A DNA stretch of 64,000 nt from Luteimonas mephitis DSM 12574. GTDB lineage: Bacteria; Pseudomonadota; Gammaproteobacteria; Xanthomonadales; Xanthomonadaceae. Under the pieces are notes generated by a model. It had not been told where the DNA came from, did not search any database, and saw nothing but the letters and a program-made list of their open reading frames with translations. Positions 54,950-63,556 of the stretch are shown piece by piece. Positions within the stretch are counted from its first letter, which is position 1, and each line of letters begins with the position of its first letter. Where the stretch lies: positions 372,001 through 436,000 of the forward strand of contig NZ_AULN01000013.1 in NCBI RefSeq assembly GCF_000422305.1, written 5' to 3'. Position numbers and translations under genes: made by a program.

Positions 54950-55927
54950 TCAGCCGCGGGATGTCGTGAGCAGATCGAGCAAGGGGTCCGTGAGTTTCTT
55001 GAAAGCATTCTCGAATACGGCATTCCGGTGATATTCGAGATAGGTCTTTTGGTTGGTACTGAAGGACCCGCACTTCCGGCCTTGGCCCAAGTCAATGCCG
55101 ATCCGGCTGATGACGTCACTGGGCAAATGTTGGGAACGAACAAGCGCGCCGTTATCCTCGAAGGTAATCCAGCCTCGATCGAACAGATGGTCTGCAGTAG
55201 GGCTCAGCAGAAGCCCGTTATTTCCGTCGACCCGCTCATCTCCAGATGCGCACTTCGACCATGGTTTGATGTGGCTCGCTCGCAGGAAGCGAAGGTCTGC
55301 GATGCGAGTGAGTCGGCACTCCTTCTCCACGATCAGCAATCGCCGTTTGAAGAGGGACTGTTTGGTTCTAACTTCCATGATTTGGCTGTTGGCAGTGGCT
55401 GCCAACTCAATTTCCGGCGCCGCTGCGTCGGTGATTGACCTCTGGAACGGCTCGAAAGCTGATTCAAGAGGCTGCAACTTGAAGACGAGTGCTTTGCGAG
55501 GCATGCCATTGGTATCGGGAACGCCGACTTGCTGATAGGTGCTCAGGAACTGGAATTCCCCCAGAAAACGATATGGGCGGCCATGCCCCATCATCTGGAA
55601 GAGAAGGAGACGCTTGCCGCTCCGTAGATGTTCGCGAATAGCCAAGTTTCCGCCAGAGAACGTCATGTCCCCGCGTTGGCCTTCGCCGTAGTAATGCAGA
55701 ACGTTCTCTTCGTCCCAGAAGTCGTGATAGCCGTGCTGCTTGCCGGCCTCTCCGGTAAACAGGATCACGTATGGACTGGTGGCAGGTGTCGAGATGCCAC
55801 CTTGTCGCTGGCCGCCCAAAAGACCATGGATCTGTTCGCGTCGGTTGTAGAGCGCACCGACTTCAAAAGGCAGACTGGTCGAGGGCAGCAAGCGCTCCAT
55901 GGGCGCCAGGATAACCACTGGCGACAC
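54950..55927 (-). CDS. Putative SRA-HNH modification-dependent restriction endonuclease
   Basis: Protein of 325 residues. The N-terminal half has GALYNRREQIHGLLGGQRQGGISTP, PYVILFTGEAGKQHGYHDFW and YYGEGQRGDMTFSGGNLAIREH. I recognise this as the SRA-like base-reading domain of type IV enzymes that bind modified cytosine. The C-terminal half has an HNH nuclease: CRLTRIADLRFLRASHIKPW, then DGNNGLLLSPTADHLFDRGWITF. It starts at GTG 55927; an ATG at 55900 is possible. GC is low, like the effector locus, and it reads towards it. Cleavage of methylated foreign DNA is inferred from domains. Confidence 0.72.
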   Translation of the reverse strand: MSPVVILAPMERLLPSTSLPFEVGALYNRREQIHGLLGGQRQGGISTPATSPYVILFTGEAGKQHGYHDFWDEENVLHYYGEGQRGDMTFSGGNLAIREHLRSGKRLLLFQMMGHGRPYRFLGEFQFLSTYQQVGVPDTNGMPRKALVFKLQPLESAFEPFQRSITDAAAPEIELAATANSQIMEVRTKQSLFKRRLLIVEKECRLTRIADLRFLRASHIKPWSKCASGDERVDGNNGLLLSPTADHLFDRGWITFEDNGALVRSQHLPSDVISRIGIDLGQGRKCGSFSTNQKTYLEYHRNAVFENAFKKLTDPLLDLLTTSRG

Positions 55928-56497
55928 GCTTTATAACTTTCTAATGCGCACCTGATCAGCACGGGCCAGAACCGGGATCAGAGGAACTCCCGTGCGTTGA
56001 TGCAGGGGTCCGGGCCGCAAGGCCGCCCCAGGATTCGCCTCCAGTGACGCAAAAAGCGCCATCACTGTCGCCGCAAGTGTCGTCGCAGTCGCTCCCGGCG
56101 GCTCCGTTGCCCCAAAAAGCGTCAGTCGCGGCACTTGTTGACTCGAGCTTGAGCCAGGAAGCGCCTCGCGTGGCGCTTTTTGCGCCAATGCTGGCAACTG
56201 GAGCGCCGCGACCGGCGCGGGAAGGGTCGGCGCTGGCGCTTTTTTCGCCTGCCCCATGACCGGAAAGCGCCATCCGTGGCGCTTTTTGCGCCAGCGGCGA
56301 GGCTTTCCGGGCCGTGACCGGCGTGGATCGGGCTTCCGGAAGGACAAAAAGGGTGTCGCGAAGCGCTTTGCGCGCGCCGATGGAACCCTTCCGCGCGGCA
56401 GCCGGGCGGGGTTTGTCGATCCCGGCCGCGCCGGTTCGTCGTCCCTGTAAGCGCGCCATGCCGGCGCCGCCATTCCGTCCCCCAAGCGAGGCTCCCC
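55928..56497. repeat. Intergenic array of GGCGC-TTTTT-GCGCC hairpins
   Basis: About 570 bases with six A/T5-centred motifs: 56047-56060, 56113-56124, 56158-56186, 56235-56249, 56263-56292 and a decayed copy near 56345-56375. Two are clear terminator-like hairpins: GAAGCGCC/GGCGCTTTTT (56158-56181) and AAAGCGCCATCCGTGGCGCT (56264-56283, tail to 56287). A 167-residue minus-strand frame crosses it, but the translation is low-complexity and follows the repeats, so I do not call a gene. Confidence 0.6.
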
Positions 56498-56926
56498 ATG
56501 TCCGTCCAGTCCTACCTGTTCTTCGAAGGTCGCGCCGACGAAGCGATCGCGTTCTACGGCAAGGCGCTCGATGCCGAGCTCCTGATGCGCATGACCTACG
56601 GCGATTCGCCGGAGGGCGACGGGGAGTGCCCGGGCGGGTTCAAGCCGCCGGCCGACAAGGTGATGCACGCCGGCCTGCGCATCGGGGGCACCGAGCTGGG
56701 GCTGTCGGACGGCATGTGCAGCGGCAAGCCGGAGTTCAAGGGCATCTCGCTGACGCTGGTGTGCGCCGACGATGCCGAGGCCAGGCGCCGCTTCGATGCG
56801 CTGGCCGACGGTGGCGAGGTGAACATGCCGCTGGGCGAGAGTTTCTTCGCCACCGCGTTCGGCATGCTGGTCGACCGCTTCGGCGTGGGCTGGATGGTGA
56901 TGGTGCCGAAGGCGATGGCGGGCTGA
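56498..56926 (+). CDS. VOC superfamily protein, PhnB/YjdN-like
   Basis: Small protein of 142 residues with the glyoxalase/VOC fold in the PhnB branch. The features are VQSYLFFEGRADEAIAFYGKALDAELLMRMTYGD at the start, VMHAGLRIGGTELGLSDGM in the middle, and GEVNMPLGESFFATAFGMLVDRFGVGWMVMVP at the end. Members are dimers with unknown or varied roles; the YjdN group lacks a defined reaction. The gene is alone, after the hairpin array, with GAGGCTCCCC before the ATG. Confidence 0.87.
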   Translation: MSVQSYLFFEGRADEAIAFYGKALDAELLMRMTYGDSPEGDGECPGGFKPPADKVMHAGLRIGGTELGLSDGMCSGKPEFKGISLTLVCADDAEARRRFDALADGGEVNMPLGESFFATAFGMLVDRFGVGWMVMVPKAMAG

Positions 56927-57081
56927 GCCCGTGCTGCGGGCGGCCGGGGCCGGGACGGCACGGCGGCCTGCCCGCCGGGCTTTGCGCCGATGCAGCCCGC
57001 AGCGCATCGGCTTGACCCGGATCAATACGGACACGCACGGTCGCGCTAGCGTAGGCGTCAGCCAAGCCCGGAGACATCGTG

Positions 57082-57618
57082 ATGACTGCCATGCGCCCAC
57101 GCTATTCCCCCGCGCTGCGGCGCCTGCACTGGCTGATGGCACTGCTGGTGGCCGCGGCCTACCTGTTGATCGAGCAGCGCGGCCTGTTCCCGCGCGGGAG
57201 TGCGCCGCGCGCGGCGATGGTGCAGGGGCACTTCTGGGTCGGGCTGTCGGTCCTGCTGCTGGTGGTGTGGCGACTGCGGCTGCGCCTGCGCGACGGCGCG
57301 CCGCCGGTCACGCCCGCGCTGGCCAGGTGGAATGCGTGGGCCGGCGGGCTGCTGCACGTGGCGCTGTACCTGTTCTTCGTGGTCCAGCCGCTGCTGGGGC
57401 TGGCCACGGCCTGGAGCGACGGCAAGGACGTGCTCGTGCCGTTCACGCAGATCGCACTGCCGGCGCTGCTGCCCGAGAACGAGGCGCTGGCGCATACGCT
57501 CGAAGACCTGCACGAGACGATCGGCACGATCTTCTACTGGGTGATCGGCGCGCACATCCTCGCCGCGCTGTGGCACCACTGGCTGCGCAGGGACGACACC
57601 CTGCGGCGGATGCTGTGA
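57082..57618 (+). CDS. Cytochrome b561 family protein
   Basis: Inner-membrane di-haem b-type cytochrome of 178 residues with four helices, moving electrons between quinol and a periplasmic acceptor such as superoxide (CybB type). It opens RYSPALRRLHWLMALLVAAAYLL with haem His in LHW. MVQGHFWVGLSVLLLVVWRLRLR has the His of helix 2, GGLLHVALYLFFVVQPLLGL the third, and LEDLHETIGTIFYWVIGAHILAALWHHWLRRDDTLRRML the fourth with the family end. A GTG directly before the ATG (57079) is also possible. Confidence 0.9.
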   Translation: MTAMRPRYSPALRRLHWLMALLVAAAYLLIEQRGLFPRGSAPRAAMVQGHFWVGLSVLLLVVWRLRLRLRDGAPPVTPALARWNAWAGGLLHVALYLFFVVQPLLGLATAWSDGKDVLVPFTQIALPALLPENEALAHTLEDLHETIGTIFYWVIGAHILAALWHHWLRRDDTLRRML

Positions 57619-57725
57619 TGGGTGGCGTCCACCCGCGCTGACGCGTCCTGCCCGGCGTGCCGGCGGCGGCCTGCAACGGCCGCGCCGGCACCCGACGCGG
57701 GCTGGCCGGCCGGGGCCGTGCCCGA

Positions 57726-58244
57726 TCAGGCCTGCGCCGGATCCTTCGGCGCCCGATCCTTCGGCCCCTGGTCCATCAGCACCCGCTCGCTGGCCGTCCT
57801 TGCTTCGCCGGCATAGGGCCGCCCGTGTCCGGTCGCGACCAGGTCGTGCAGGCTCGCGATGTACGTGTTCCAGCCGTCGCTGCAGACGTCATGGCACTCG
57901 TACTCGGGAACCAGGCCGAGGTGGGTGAAGCGCAGTTCGGTCCGGCCGTCGGCCGTCGCGATCTCGAACACGAGGTCGGTGCCGGTCCATTCGGTCGTGT
58001 CTCTGGTGAAGCTGAAATGGTTGTCGAGCACGGTCCACGCGATCCTGCTGCTGGGAACCATCTGCGTGACCTCGATCTCGCAGCGGTGCAGGTCGCGCAC
58101 GCGGTGGACGAAGCGGTCGCCGACGCGGTCGGCGCTGCCGGTGATGTCGGCCGACCACCAGCGGCGCACGTCGCAGATGGCGGCGAAGACGGCGTCCGGT
58201 GACTGGTCGACGGTGAAGCGGGCGGTGAAGTCGCGGCTGTCCAT
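57726..58244 (-). CDS. SRPBCC (AHSA1-type) protein
   Basis: START-like fold protein of 172 residues: FTARFTVDQSPDAVFAAICDVRRWWSADITGSADRVGDRF at the start, HRCEIEVTQMVPSSRIAWTVLDNHFSF, TGTDLVFEIATADGRTELRFTHLGLVPEYECHDVCSDGWNTYIASL. The terminal WNTYI-type helix is typical of AHSA1 proteins, which bind small hydrophobic ligands. It is third in the minus-strand order ArsR regulator, SRPBCC, SRPBCC, with 11 bases to the previous gene. Ligand unknown. Confidence 0.88.
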   Translation of the reverse strand: MDSRDFTARFTVDQSPDAVFAAICDVRRWWSADITGSADRVGDRFVHRVRDLHRCEIEVTQMVPSSRIAWTVLDNHFSFTRDTTEWTGTDLVFEIATADGRTELRFTHLGLVPEYECHDVCSDGWNTYIASLHDLVATGHGRPYAGEARTASERVLMDQGPKDRAPKDPAQA

Positions 58245-58255
58245 CAGGGTCTCCT

Positions 58256-58798
58256 TCAGGCGGGGAGTCGCGCGTCGTAATCGGCCTTGAGGGCGATCCA
58301 GCTGTCCCAGAACGGTTCGGGCCGCCGTCCGCTGATGCGGTCGACGAGCAGGTCGAGGTGTGCGTGCCAGCCGGCGCCGTGCATCAGCACGCGGTTGCGG
58401 CTGCCGAGGTGGCGGTGGACGAGGGTGAGCAGCACCTTGTCGCCGCGCGGTTCGAGGTCGATGGCCACGTCGCTGCCGCCGTCCCAGGTGAAGGCGAGGC
58501 GGCGCGGCGGATCGCATTCGGTGACGCGGCTTTGCAGGCGATGTTCGTCGCCGAAGCCGTCGGGATGCTTGCCCGGCGGATCGGTGAGCTCGTCGTTGCG
58601 CCAGACCAGTTCGAACGACGTGCCGGCCCGCGGCTGCACGTCGTCGCCGCCGGCCAGCCACTGGCGGCGCAGCCCGGCGTCGGTGAGGTGCTGCCAGACG
58701 CGCTCGATGGGGCCGGGCAGCACGCGCTGCAGGCGCACGGTGTCGGTGTCGCTGACGGCGGCGTAGTCGGCTTCGGCGGGGGAGGTGGTTGCGTTCAC
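58256..58798 (-). CDS. SRPBCC (AHSA1-type) protein
   Basis: Second START-like protein, 180 residues: VRLQRVLPGPIERVWQHLTDAGLRRQWLAGGDDVQPRAG, PPRRLAFTWDGGSDVAIDLEPRGDKVLLTLVHRHL and GAGWHAHLDLLVDRISGRRPEPFWDSW. That is the common pattern of SRPBCC genes coupled to ArsR regulators. It begins at a GTG overlapping the ArsR stop by four bases. The ligand is unknown; a joint role with the downstream SRPBCC protein in toxin, solvent or lipid handling is a guess. Confidence 0.88.
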   Translation of the reverse strand: MNATTSPAEADYAAVSDTDTVRLQRVLPGPIERVWQHLTDAGLRRQWLAGGDDVQPRAGTSFELVWRNDELTDPPGKHPDGFGDEHRLQSRVTECDPPRRLAFTWDGGSDVAIDLEPRGDKVLLTLVHRHLGSRNRVLMHGAGWHAHLDLLVDRISGRRPEPFWDSWIALKADYDARLPA

Positions 58799-59211
58799 TT
58801 CTTCTTCCTCTTGTCGTGCACGGGGGAGGCGGCGCGCTTGCCGGGCTTGCCGGGGCCGTCGTCGTTGGTGCGAAGCAGGACCTCGAGGGCGTCGAGCTTC
58901 CGGTTCCAGAAGCGTTCGTAGTGGCGGATCCATTCCGCGCCGGCGTGCAGTGCGTGTGCGTCGAGATGGCAGGTATGCACGCGGCCCTGCACCTCGCGCT
59001 GGATCAGGCCGGCGCGTTCGAGCACCTGGATGTGCTTGGAGGCGCCGGCGAGCGAGATCTCGAACGGCGCGGCGAGCTCCCCGACCGTGCGGGGCTGCCG
59101 CGCCAGGTCGCGCAGCATCGCGCGCCGCGTCGGATCTGAGAGTGCCTTGAACAGGTTGTCCAAGAGCGGGCTGTCCGGGGCGTCCGGAACGTCGGATTTA
59201 TTGTCAACCAT
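58795..59211 (-). CDS. ArsR-family transcriptional regulator
   Basis: Winged-helix repressor of 138 residues: LLDNLFKALSDPTRRAMLRDLARQPRTVGELAAPFEISLAGASKHIQVLERAGLIQREVQGRVHTCHLDAHAL. The recognition helix is LAGASKHIQVLE. The ELCVC-type metal site of ArsR/SmtB is absent, so it is one of the non-metal members that sit before SRPBCC genes. ATG 59211 lies 7 bases after a good -10 element, so the transcript is probably leaderless. The 10-mer GGTTGACAAT occurs both in the -35 region and over codons 2-5, a possible autorepression site. Confidence 0.9.
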   Translation of the reverse strand: MVDNKSDVPDAPDSPLLDNLFKALSDPTRRAMLRDLARQPRTVGELAAPFEISLAGASKHIQVLERAGLIQREVQGRVHTCHLDAHALHAGAEWIRHYERFWNRKLDALEVLLRTNDDGPGKPGKRAASPVHDKRKKK

Positions 59212-59218
59212 AAAGTTG

Positions 59219-59246
59219 AATATATCCTGCTCGGTGGAATTGTCAA
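59219..59246 (-). promoter_or_regulatory. Promoter of the ArsR-SRPBCC operon
   Basis: On the minus strand: TTGACA (59246-59241), a 16-base spacer, then TATATT (59224-59219), 7 bases before the ATG. Both hexamers are near consensus. GGTTGACAAT is repeated at 59209-59200 in the coding start, 39 bases away, and could be an operator half-site. Confidence 0.75.
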
Positions 59247-59286
59247 CCGTTTGGTGAAATATATTTACGCGGGGTGGCACAGGGCA

Positions 59287-59368
59287 TGTCCTGCCCTTCT
59301 TCAGCGGTGAGCTCCTGATTCCGGAAGCGACTCTCCGAGAAGCTCGCGGCTGAAGCCGCTCCTACAGG
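59287..59368. repeat. REP hairpin with a decayed left arm
   Basis: The right arm AAGCTCGCGGCTGAAGCCGC TCCTACAG (59339-59366) matches the class flanking the RAYT. The left arm (59287-59314, CTTCTTCAGCGGTGAGCTC) is mutated. It lies between the divergent ArsR and serine hydrolase genes. Confidence 0.8.
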
Positions 59369-59467
59369 ACGGGGCATTGACGTGCGTTGCTGCGTTTGTC
59401 GAAGACTGCAACCGCTGCGGCGGTGCGCGCATCTTTGGTTGGACATTCCCGACTGCCGCGTGCCGCC

Positions 59468-60892
59468 ATGACCCGATGCCTCGCTTTGTTCCTGGGCTGC
59501 TGCCTGTCTTGTTCCGCCCTGGCGCAGTCCACGGCGTCGCCCGCTCCCGCCTCCACGGCGCAGGCCGTGGCGCCCGAGTCCGACCCCGCCCGCCAGGCGC
59601 TGGACGCATGGCTGGCGGCGTTCAACGCCAACGACCGCAAGCAGCTCGAAGCCTTCCGCGACCGCTACAAGCCGACGCTGGACGTCGACGGCATGCTCGG
59701 GTTCCACCGGCAGACCGGCGGCTTCCGGCTGCTCCGGCGCGAGCCGGCGGATGCCGGTTCGGCACAGGCGCTGGTACAGGAGCGCGACTCCGACACCGTG
59801 GCCCGGATCACGGCCACGGTGCAGGCGGGCAAGCCCCTTGCGCTCGCCATCGAAGCCATCGAACGTCCTGCGGACCTGCGCATCCCGCGCCTGGACCAGG
59901 CCGCGGCAATCGATGCGCTCGCGGACAAGGCCGATGCGGCGGCGAAGCGCGATGCCTTCGCTGGCGTGCTGCTGGTGGCACGTGGCGACAAGATCATGCT
60001 GCAGCGCGCCTGGGGCCTGGCCGATCGCAAGGCCGGCACGCCGGTGACGCTGGATACGAAATTCCGGCTGGGATCGATGAACAAGATGTTCACCGCGGTT
60101 GCCACGCTGCAATTGGTGCAGGCCGGCAAGCTGTCGCTCGACGGCACCGTGGGGCAGTACCTTCCGGGGTATCCGAATGCGGAGATTGCGAAGGTGAGGA
60201 TCCGCCAGTTGCTCACGCACTCGGGCGGCACCGGCGACATCTTCGGGCCGGAGTTCGACAAGCAGCGGCTGGCGTTGAAGACCCACGACGACTACGTGCG
60301 CCTGTACGGCGCGCGCGGGCCCGACCATCCGCCCGGCAAGGAACACCGCTACAGCAACTACGGCTTCGTGCTGCTGGGCGACATCATCGAACATGTCAGC
60401 GGGCAGTCGTACTACGACTATGTCGACCAGCACGTTTTCGCGCCGGCCGGGATGCGCGACAGCGGCTCGCTGCCAGAGGACGTGGCCGTGCCCGGACGTG
60501 CGCATGCCTACACGCGGGAGGACGATGCCGCGCCGTGGGCCGACGCCGCCGATACGTTGCCCTACCGCGGCACCGCGGCCGGCGGCGGCTACAGCACAGC
60601 GGGCGACCTGTTGAAGTTCGCGCGCGCGCTGCAGTCGGGCAAGCTGCTGTCGCCCGCGCTGCTGGCCGAGGCAACCCGCAAGCAGAGCCCGTGGTACGGC
60701 TACGGCTTCATGGTGGCGGAGTTGGAGGGCGTGCCCGCCTACGGCCACGGCGGTGGCGCGCAAGGCATGAACGGCGAGCTGCGGATCTTCCCGACGCTCG
60801 ATGAAGTCGTCGTCGCGCTGGCCAATGTCGACCCGCAGGCGGCGACGCGCCTGGTCGAGTTCTACCAGCTGCGCATGCCGCTGGCGGAATAG
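59468..60892 (+). CDS. Serine hydrolase of the beta-lactamase class C family
   Basis: Exported protein of 474 residues with a signal peptide (MTRCLALFLGCCLSCSALAQ). An extra N-terminal domain (about 35-145) is followed by the penicillin-binding-like domain. That domain has SxxK in LGSMNKMFTAVATLQLVQAGKLSLD (Ser about residue 203), YxN in RYSNYGFVLLG and HGG in AYGHGGGAQGMNGEL. Such proteins are usually esterases or D-amino-acid peptidases rather than resistance enzymes. ATG 59468 is chosen to give a clean signal peptide. Just after the stop (60892-60912) is a partial REP arm (GGCTGGAGCCGCTCCTCCAGG). Confidence 0.9.
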   Translation: MTRCLALFLGCCLSCSALAQSTASPAPASTAQAVAPESDPARQALDAWLAAFNANDRKQLEAFRDRYKPTLDVDGMLGFHRQTGGFRLLRREPADAGSAQALVQERDSDTVARITATVQAGKPLALAIEAIERPADLRIPRLDQAAAIDALADKADAAAKRDAFAGVLLVARGDKIMLQRAWGLADRKAGTPVTLDTKFRLGSMNKMFTAVATLQLVQAGKLSLDGTVGQYLPGYPNAEIAKVRIRQLLTHSGGTGDIFGPEFDKQRLALKTHDDYVRLYGARGPDHPPGKEHRYSNYGFVLLGDIIEHVSGQSYYDYVDQHVFAPAGMRDSGSLPEDVAVPGRAHAYTREDDAAPWADAADTLPYRGTAAGGGYSTAGDLLKFARALQSGKLLSPALLAEATRKQSPWYGYGFMVAELEGVPAYGHGGGAQGMNGELRIFPTLDEVVVALANVDPQAATRLVEFYQLRMPLAE

Positions 60893-60924
60893 GCTGGAGC
60901 CGCTCCTCCAGGTTGCGTCCGGCG

Positions 60925-61710
60925 CTACCCGGGCGCCTGCTCGTCGCCGGCGTACTTCTCGTGCAGCTTCACCGGCGCCACCGCGCGTTCGGCGCGGCGG
61001 CGGATCCACAGGTTGATCATCTCGACGAACACCGAGAACGCCATCGCCGCGTAGATGTAGCCCTTCGGGATGTGCTGGCCGAAGCCGTCGGCGACCAGCA
61101 CCAGGCCGATCATGATCAGGAAGCTCAGCGCGAGCACCTTCACCGTGGGGTGGCGCTCGACGAACTCGCCGATGGGCCGCGCGAACACGAGCATGAACAC
61201 GATCGAGGCGACGATCGCGGTGACCATCACCCAGCGCTCATCGACCATGCCGACGGCGGTGATGATCGAGTCCAGCGAGAACACGATGTCGAGCACCATG
61301 ATCTGCGCGATCACCGTGCCGAATGTCATGCCGGCCGCCGTTGCGGCGGCGCCCGCGGTGGAGATCGGTTCGACGGGCCCCTCGAGCTTCTGGTGGATTT
61401 CGTGGGTGGCCTTGCCGATCAGGAACAGGCCGCCGCCGATCAGGATCACGTCGCGCCACGAGAACGCATGCCCGAACAGCGAGAACAGCGGCGCGGTCAG
61501 GCCGACGATCCAGGCGATCGCCATCAGCAGGCCCAGTCGCGTGACCGCGGCGAGGAGGATGCCCACCTTGCGCGCCTTGTTGCGCTGCGCCGGCGGCAGC
61601 TTCGCGGCGAGGATGGAGATGAAGATGATGTTGTCGATGCCCAGCACCAGTTCGAGCGCGGTGAGGGTGGCCAGGGCGATCCAGATTTCCGGGTTCGCGA
61701 GTTGATCCAT
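60925..61710 (-). CDS. TerC family integral membrane protein
   Basis: Inner-membrane protein of 261 residues with about seven helices. Family motifs are ALTALELVLGIDNIIFISIL (acidic residues in helix 1-2, about residues 16-35) and the mirrored IMVLDIVFSLDSIITAVGMVDE (about 138-159), with KGYIYAAMAFSVFVEMINLWIRRR at the end. TerC proteins export manganese or load metal on secreted enzymes. No manganese riboswitch can be seen in the short upstream gap. It is convergent with the serine hydrolase and follows the zinc-ribbon gene by 74 bases on the same strand. Confidence 0.94.
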   Translation of the reverse strand: MDQLANPEIWIALATLTALELVLGIDNIIFISILAAKLPPAQRNKARKVGILLAAVTRLGLLMAIAWIVGLTAPLFSLFGHAFSWRDVILIGGGLFLIGKATHEIHQKLEGPVEPISTAGAAATAAGMTFGTVIAQIMVLDIVFSLDSIITAVGMVDERWVMVTAIVASIVFMLVFARPIGEFVERHPTVKVLALSFLIMIGLVLVADGFGQHIPKGYIYAAMAFSVFVEMINLWIRRRAERAVAPVKLHEKYAGDEQAPG

Positions 61711-61784
61711 TGGGAGTTGTTCCGGGGGATTGGTCGATGGGGTCGGGTGGCGTCATGCGCCCGGGTCGGGCGCGGGCGGGCCGG

Positions 61785-62075
61785 TCAGAAGTCGAACAGT
61801 TCGCCAAGCAGCGACTGCGGTCGCTTCTTGCGGTAGTCGGGCTGGTAGCCGTGGTGGCGATCGCCGTCGTGGCGCGCGTGGCGTGCAGGTGCGTCGCGAC
61901 AAGCCGGCGGCGGGCCTGGCATCGCGGACGCGGTGGCCTGTTCGGCGCGTTCGATGAGGCGGTCGAGCTCGCCGCGGTCAAGCCAGATGCCGCGGCACTG
62001 CGGGCAGTAGTCGATCTCGATGCCGTGGCGGTCGGCCATGGCCAGGTTCACGTTGTCGCAGGTGGGACACTGCAT
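61785..62075 (-). CDS. zf-TFIIB domain protein
   Basis: Small protein of 96 residues. The N-terminal zinc ribbon MQCPTCDNVNLAMADRHGIEIDYCPQCRGIWLDRGELDRLIERAE has the two CxxC pairs and the GIWLDxGEL motif of the zf-TFIIB (DUF2225-like) family. The C terminus is His/Arg-rich (RHARHDGDRHHGYQPDYRKK) and ends in LLGELFDF. Its function is unknown; a metal or nucleic-acid role is possible. It is upstream of terC on the same strand, probably co-transcribed. Confidence 0.9.
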   Translation of the reverse strand: MQCPTCDNVNLAMADRHGIEIDYCPQCRGIWLDRGELDRLIERAEQATASAMPGPPPACRDAPARHARHDGDRHHGYQPDYRKKRPQSLLGELFDF

Positions 62076-62480
62076 GGGAATCTCCGTCGATGGTGGGGAA
62101 GTCGCCGGACCCCCATGCCATCGCCGGGCGCATGAAGACGCGCTTCGGTACTCGACGGTTGGTTCAGGGGGTGCGGAGACTCGGCGCCACGGCCGGATTG
62201 CATCGGGCTGATGCACCTTCGCCGTGGACGGCGAAGGTCTCGCTCACAGGCCTGGGATGGCCTGCTGCCGCACCGGAGCCGAAGCTCGTAATGACGGTGG
62301 CGGCAATTGGGAGCTACTCCCCTTCGACGGCGAGACTAGCATGGGGAAAGCGCATGGATGTGACGGATCCGCGTTCATTTCCAGCTTCGGGCAAGCGCAT
62401 GCGCCGATGCCCTGCCGGGCCTGCTTTCGAACCAGCCAGGCGGCCCCCATATGACAGCCATTCCCTTCCGGAGATGCGCC
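62076..62480. other. Gene-free divergent intergenic region
   Basis: About 400 bases between the zinc-ribbon gene and msrB. Short frames here have no recognisable protein pattern. A small hairpin CACCTTCGCCGTGGACGGCGAAGG lies near 62214-62237. A ribosome-binding GGAG precedes msrB. No riboswitch or RNA gene is recognised. Confidence 0.5.
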
Positions 62481-62971
<491 letters not shown>

Positions 62972-62972
<1 letters not shown>

Positions 62973-63481
62973 TGGCGACCGAGCGGGCGATCCTGGCAGG
63001 TGGCTGTTTCTGGGGCGTGCAGGAGCTGCTGCGCAAGATGGATGGCGTGGTCTCCACGCGCGTGGGCTACAGCGGCGGCGACGTGCCCAACGCGACCTAT
63101 CGCAACCACGGCAGCCATGCCGAGGCGGTGGAGATCGTGTTCGACCCGGCGCGCATCAGCTATCGCGAGCTGCTGGAGTTCTTCTTCCAGATCCATGACC
63201 CGTCGACGCCGGACCGCCAGGGCAACGACCGCGGTGCGTCGTATCGTTCGGCGATTTTCTTCACCACGCCGGAGCAGGCGCGCGTGGCGCGCGACACGAT
63301 CGCCGACGTCGACGCCTCCGGCCTGTGGCCGGGCAAGGTGGTGACCGAAGTCGAACCGGCGGGCGACTTCTGGGAAGCCGAGCCCGAGCACCAGGACTAC
63401 CTGCAGCACTATCCCACCGGCTACACCTGCCACTTCGTGCGTCCCGGCTGGAAGCTGCCGCGCCGCGCCGGGGCCGGCTGA
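62972..63481 (+). CDS. msrA: Peptide methionine-(S)-S-oxide reductase MsrA
   Basis: Reduces the S form of methionine sulfoxide; 169 residues. The catalytic motif [18 protein letters not shown] has Cys at about residue 12. [28 protein letters not shown] and the block [26 protein letters not shown] are characteristic, and [21 protein letters not shown] carries a second Cys that may resolve the disulfide. There is no signal peptide. It is translationally coupled to msrB (TGATG), so both stereoisomers are repaired from one transcript. A GTG at 62969 is also in frame. Confidence 0.97.
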
Positions 63482-63556
63482 CACGCGATCCCGCTGCACG
63501 GGCCAATGCCGGGCCTTCGGTTACATTCCAGCGCGTCGATACAGTTTGGGGAGGCG

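Noticed and set aside
55956..56459. 167-residue minus-strand frame in the hairpin array
   Set aside because: The translation is low-complexity and simply follows the repeated GCGCTTTTT motifs; no ribosome site or domain.
61711..61784. Manganese (yybP-ykoY) riboswitch upstream of terC
   Set aside because: The gap is only 74 bases and shows no matching conserved loops.
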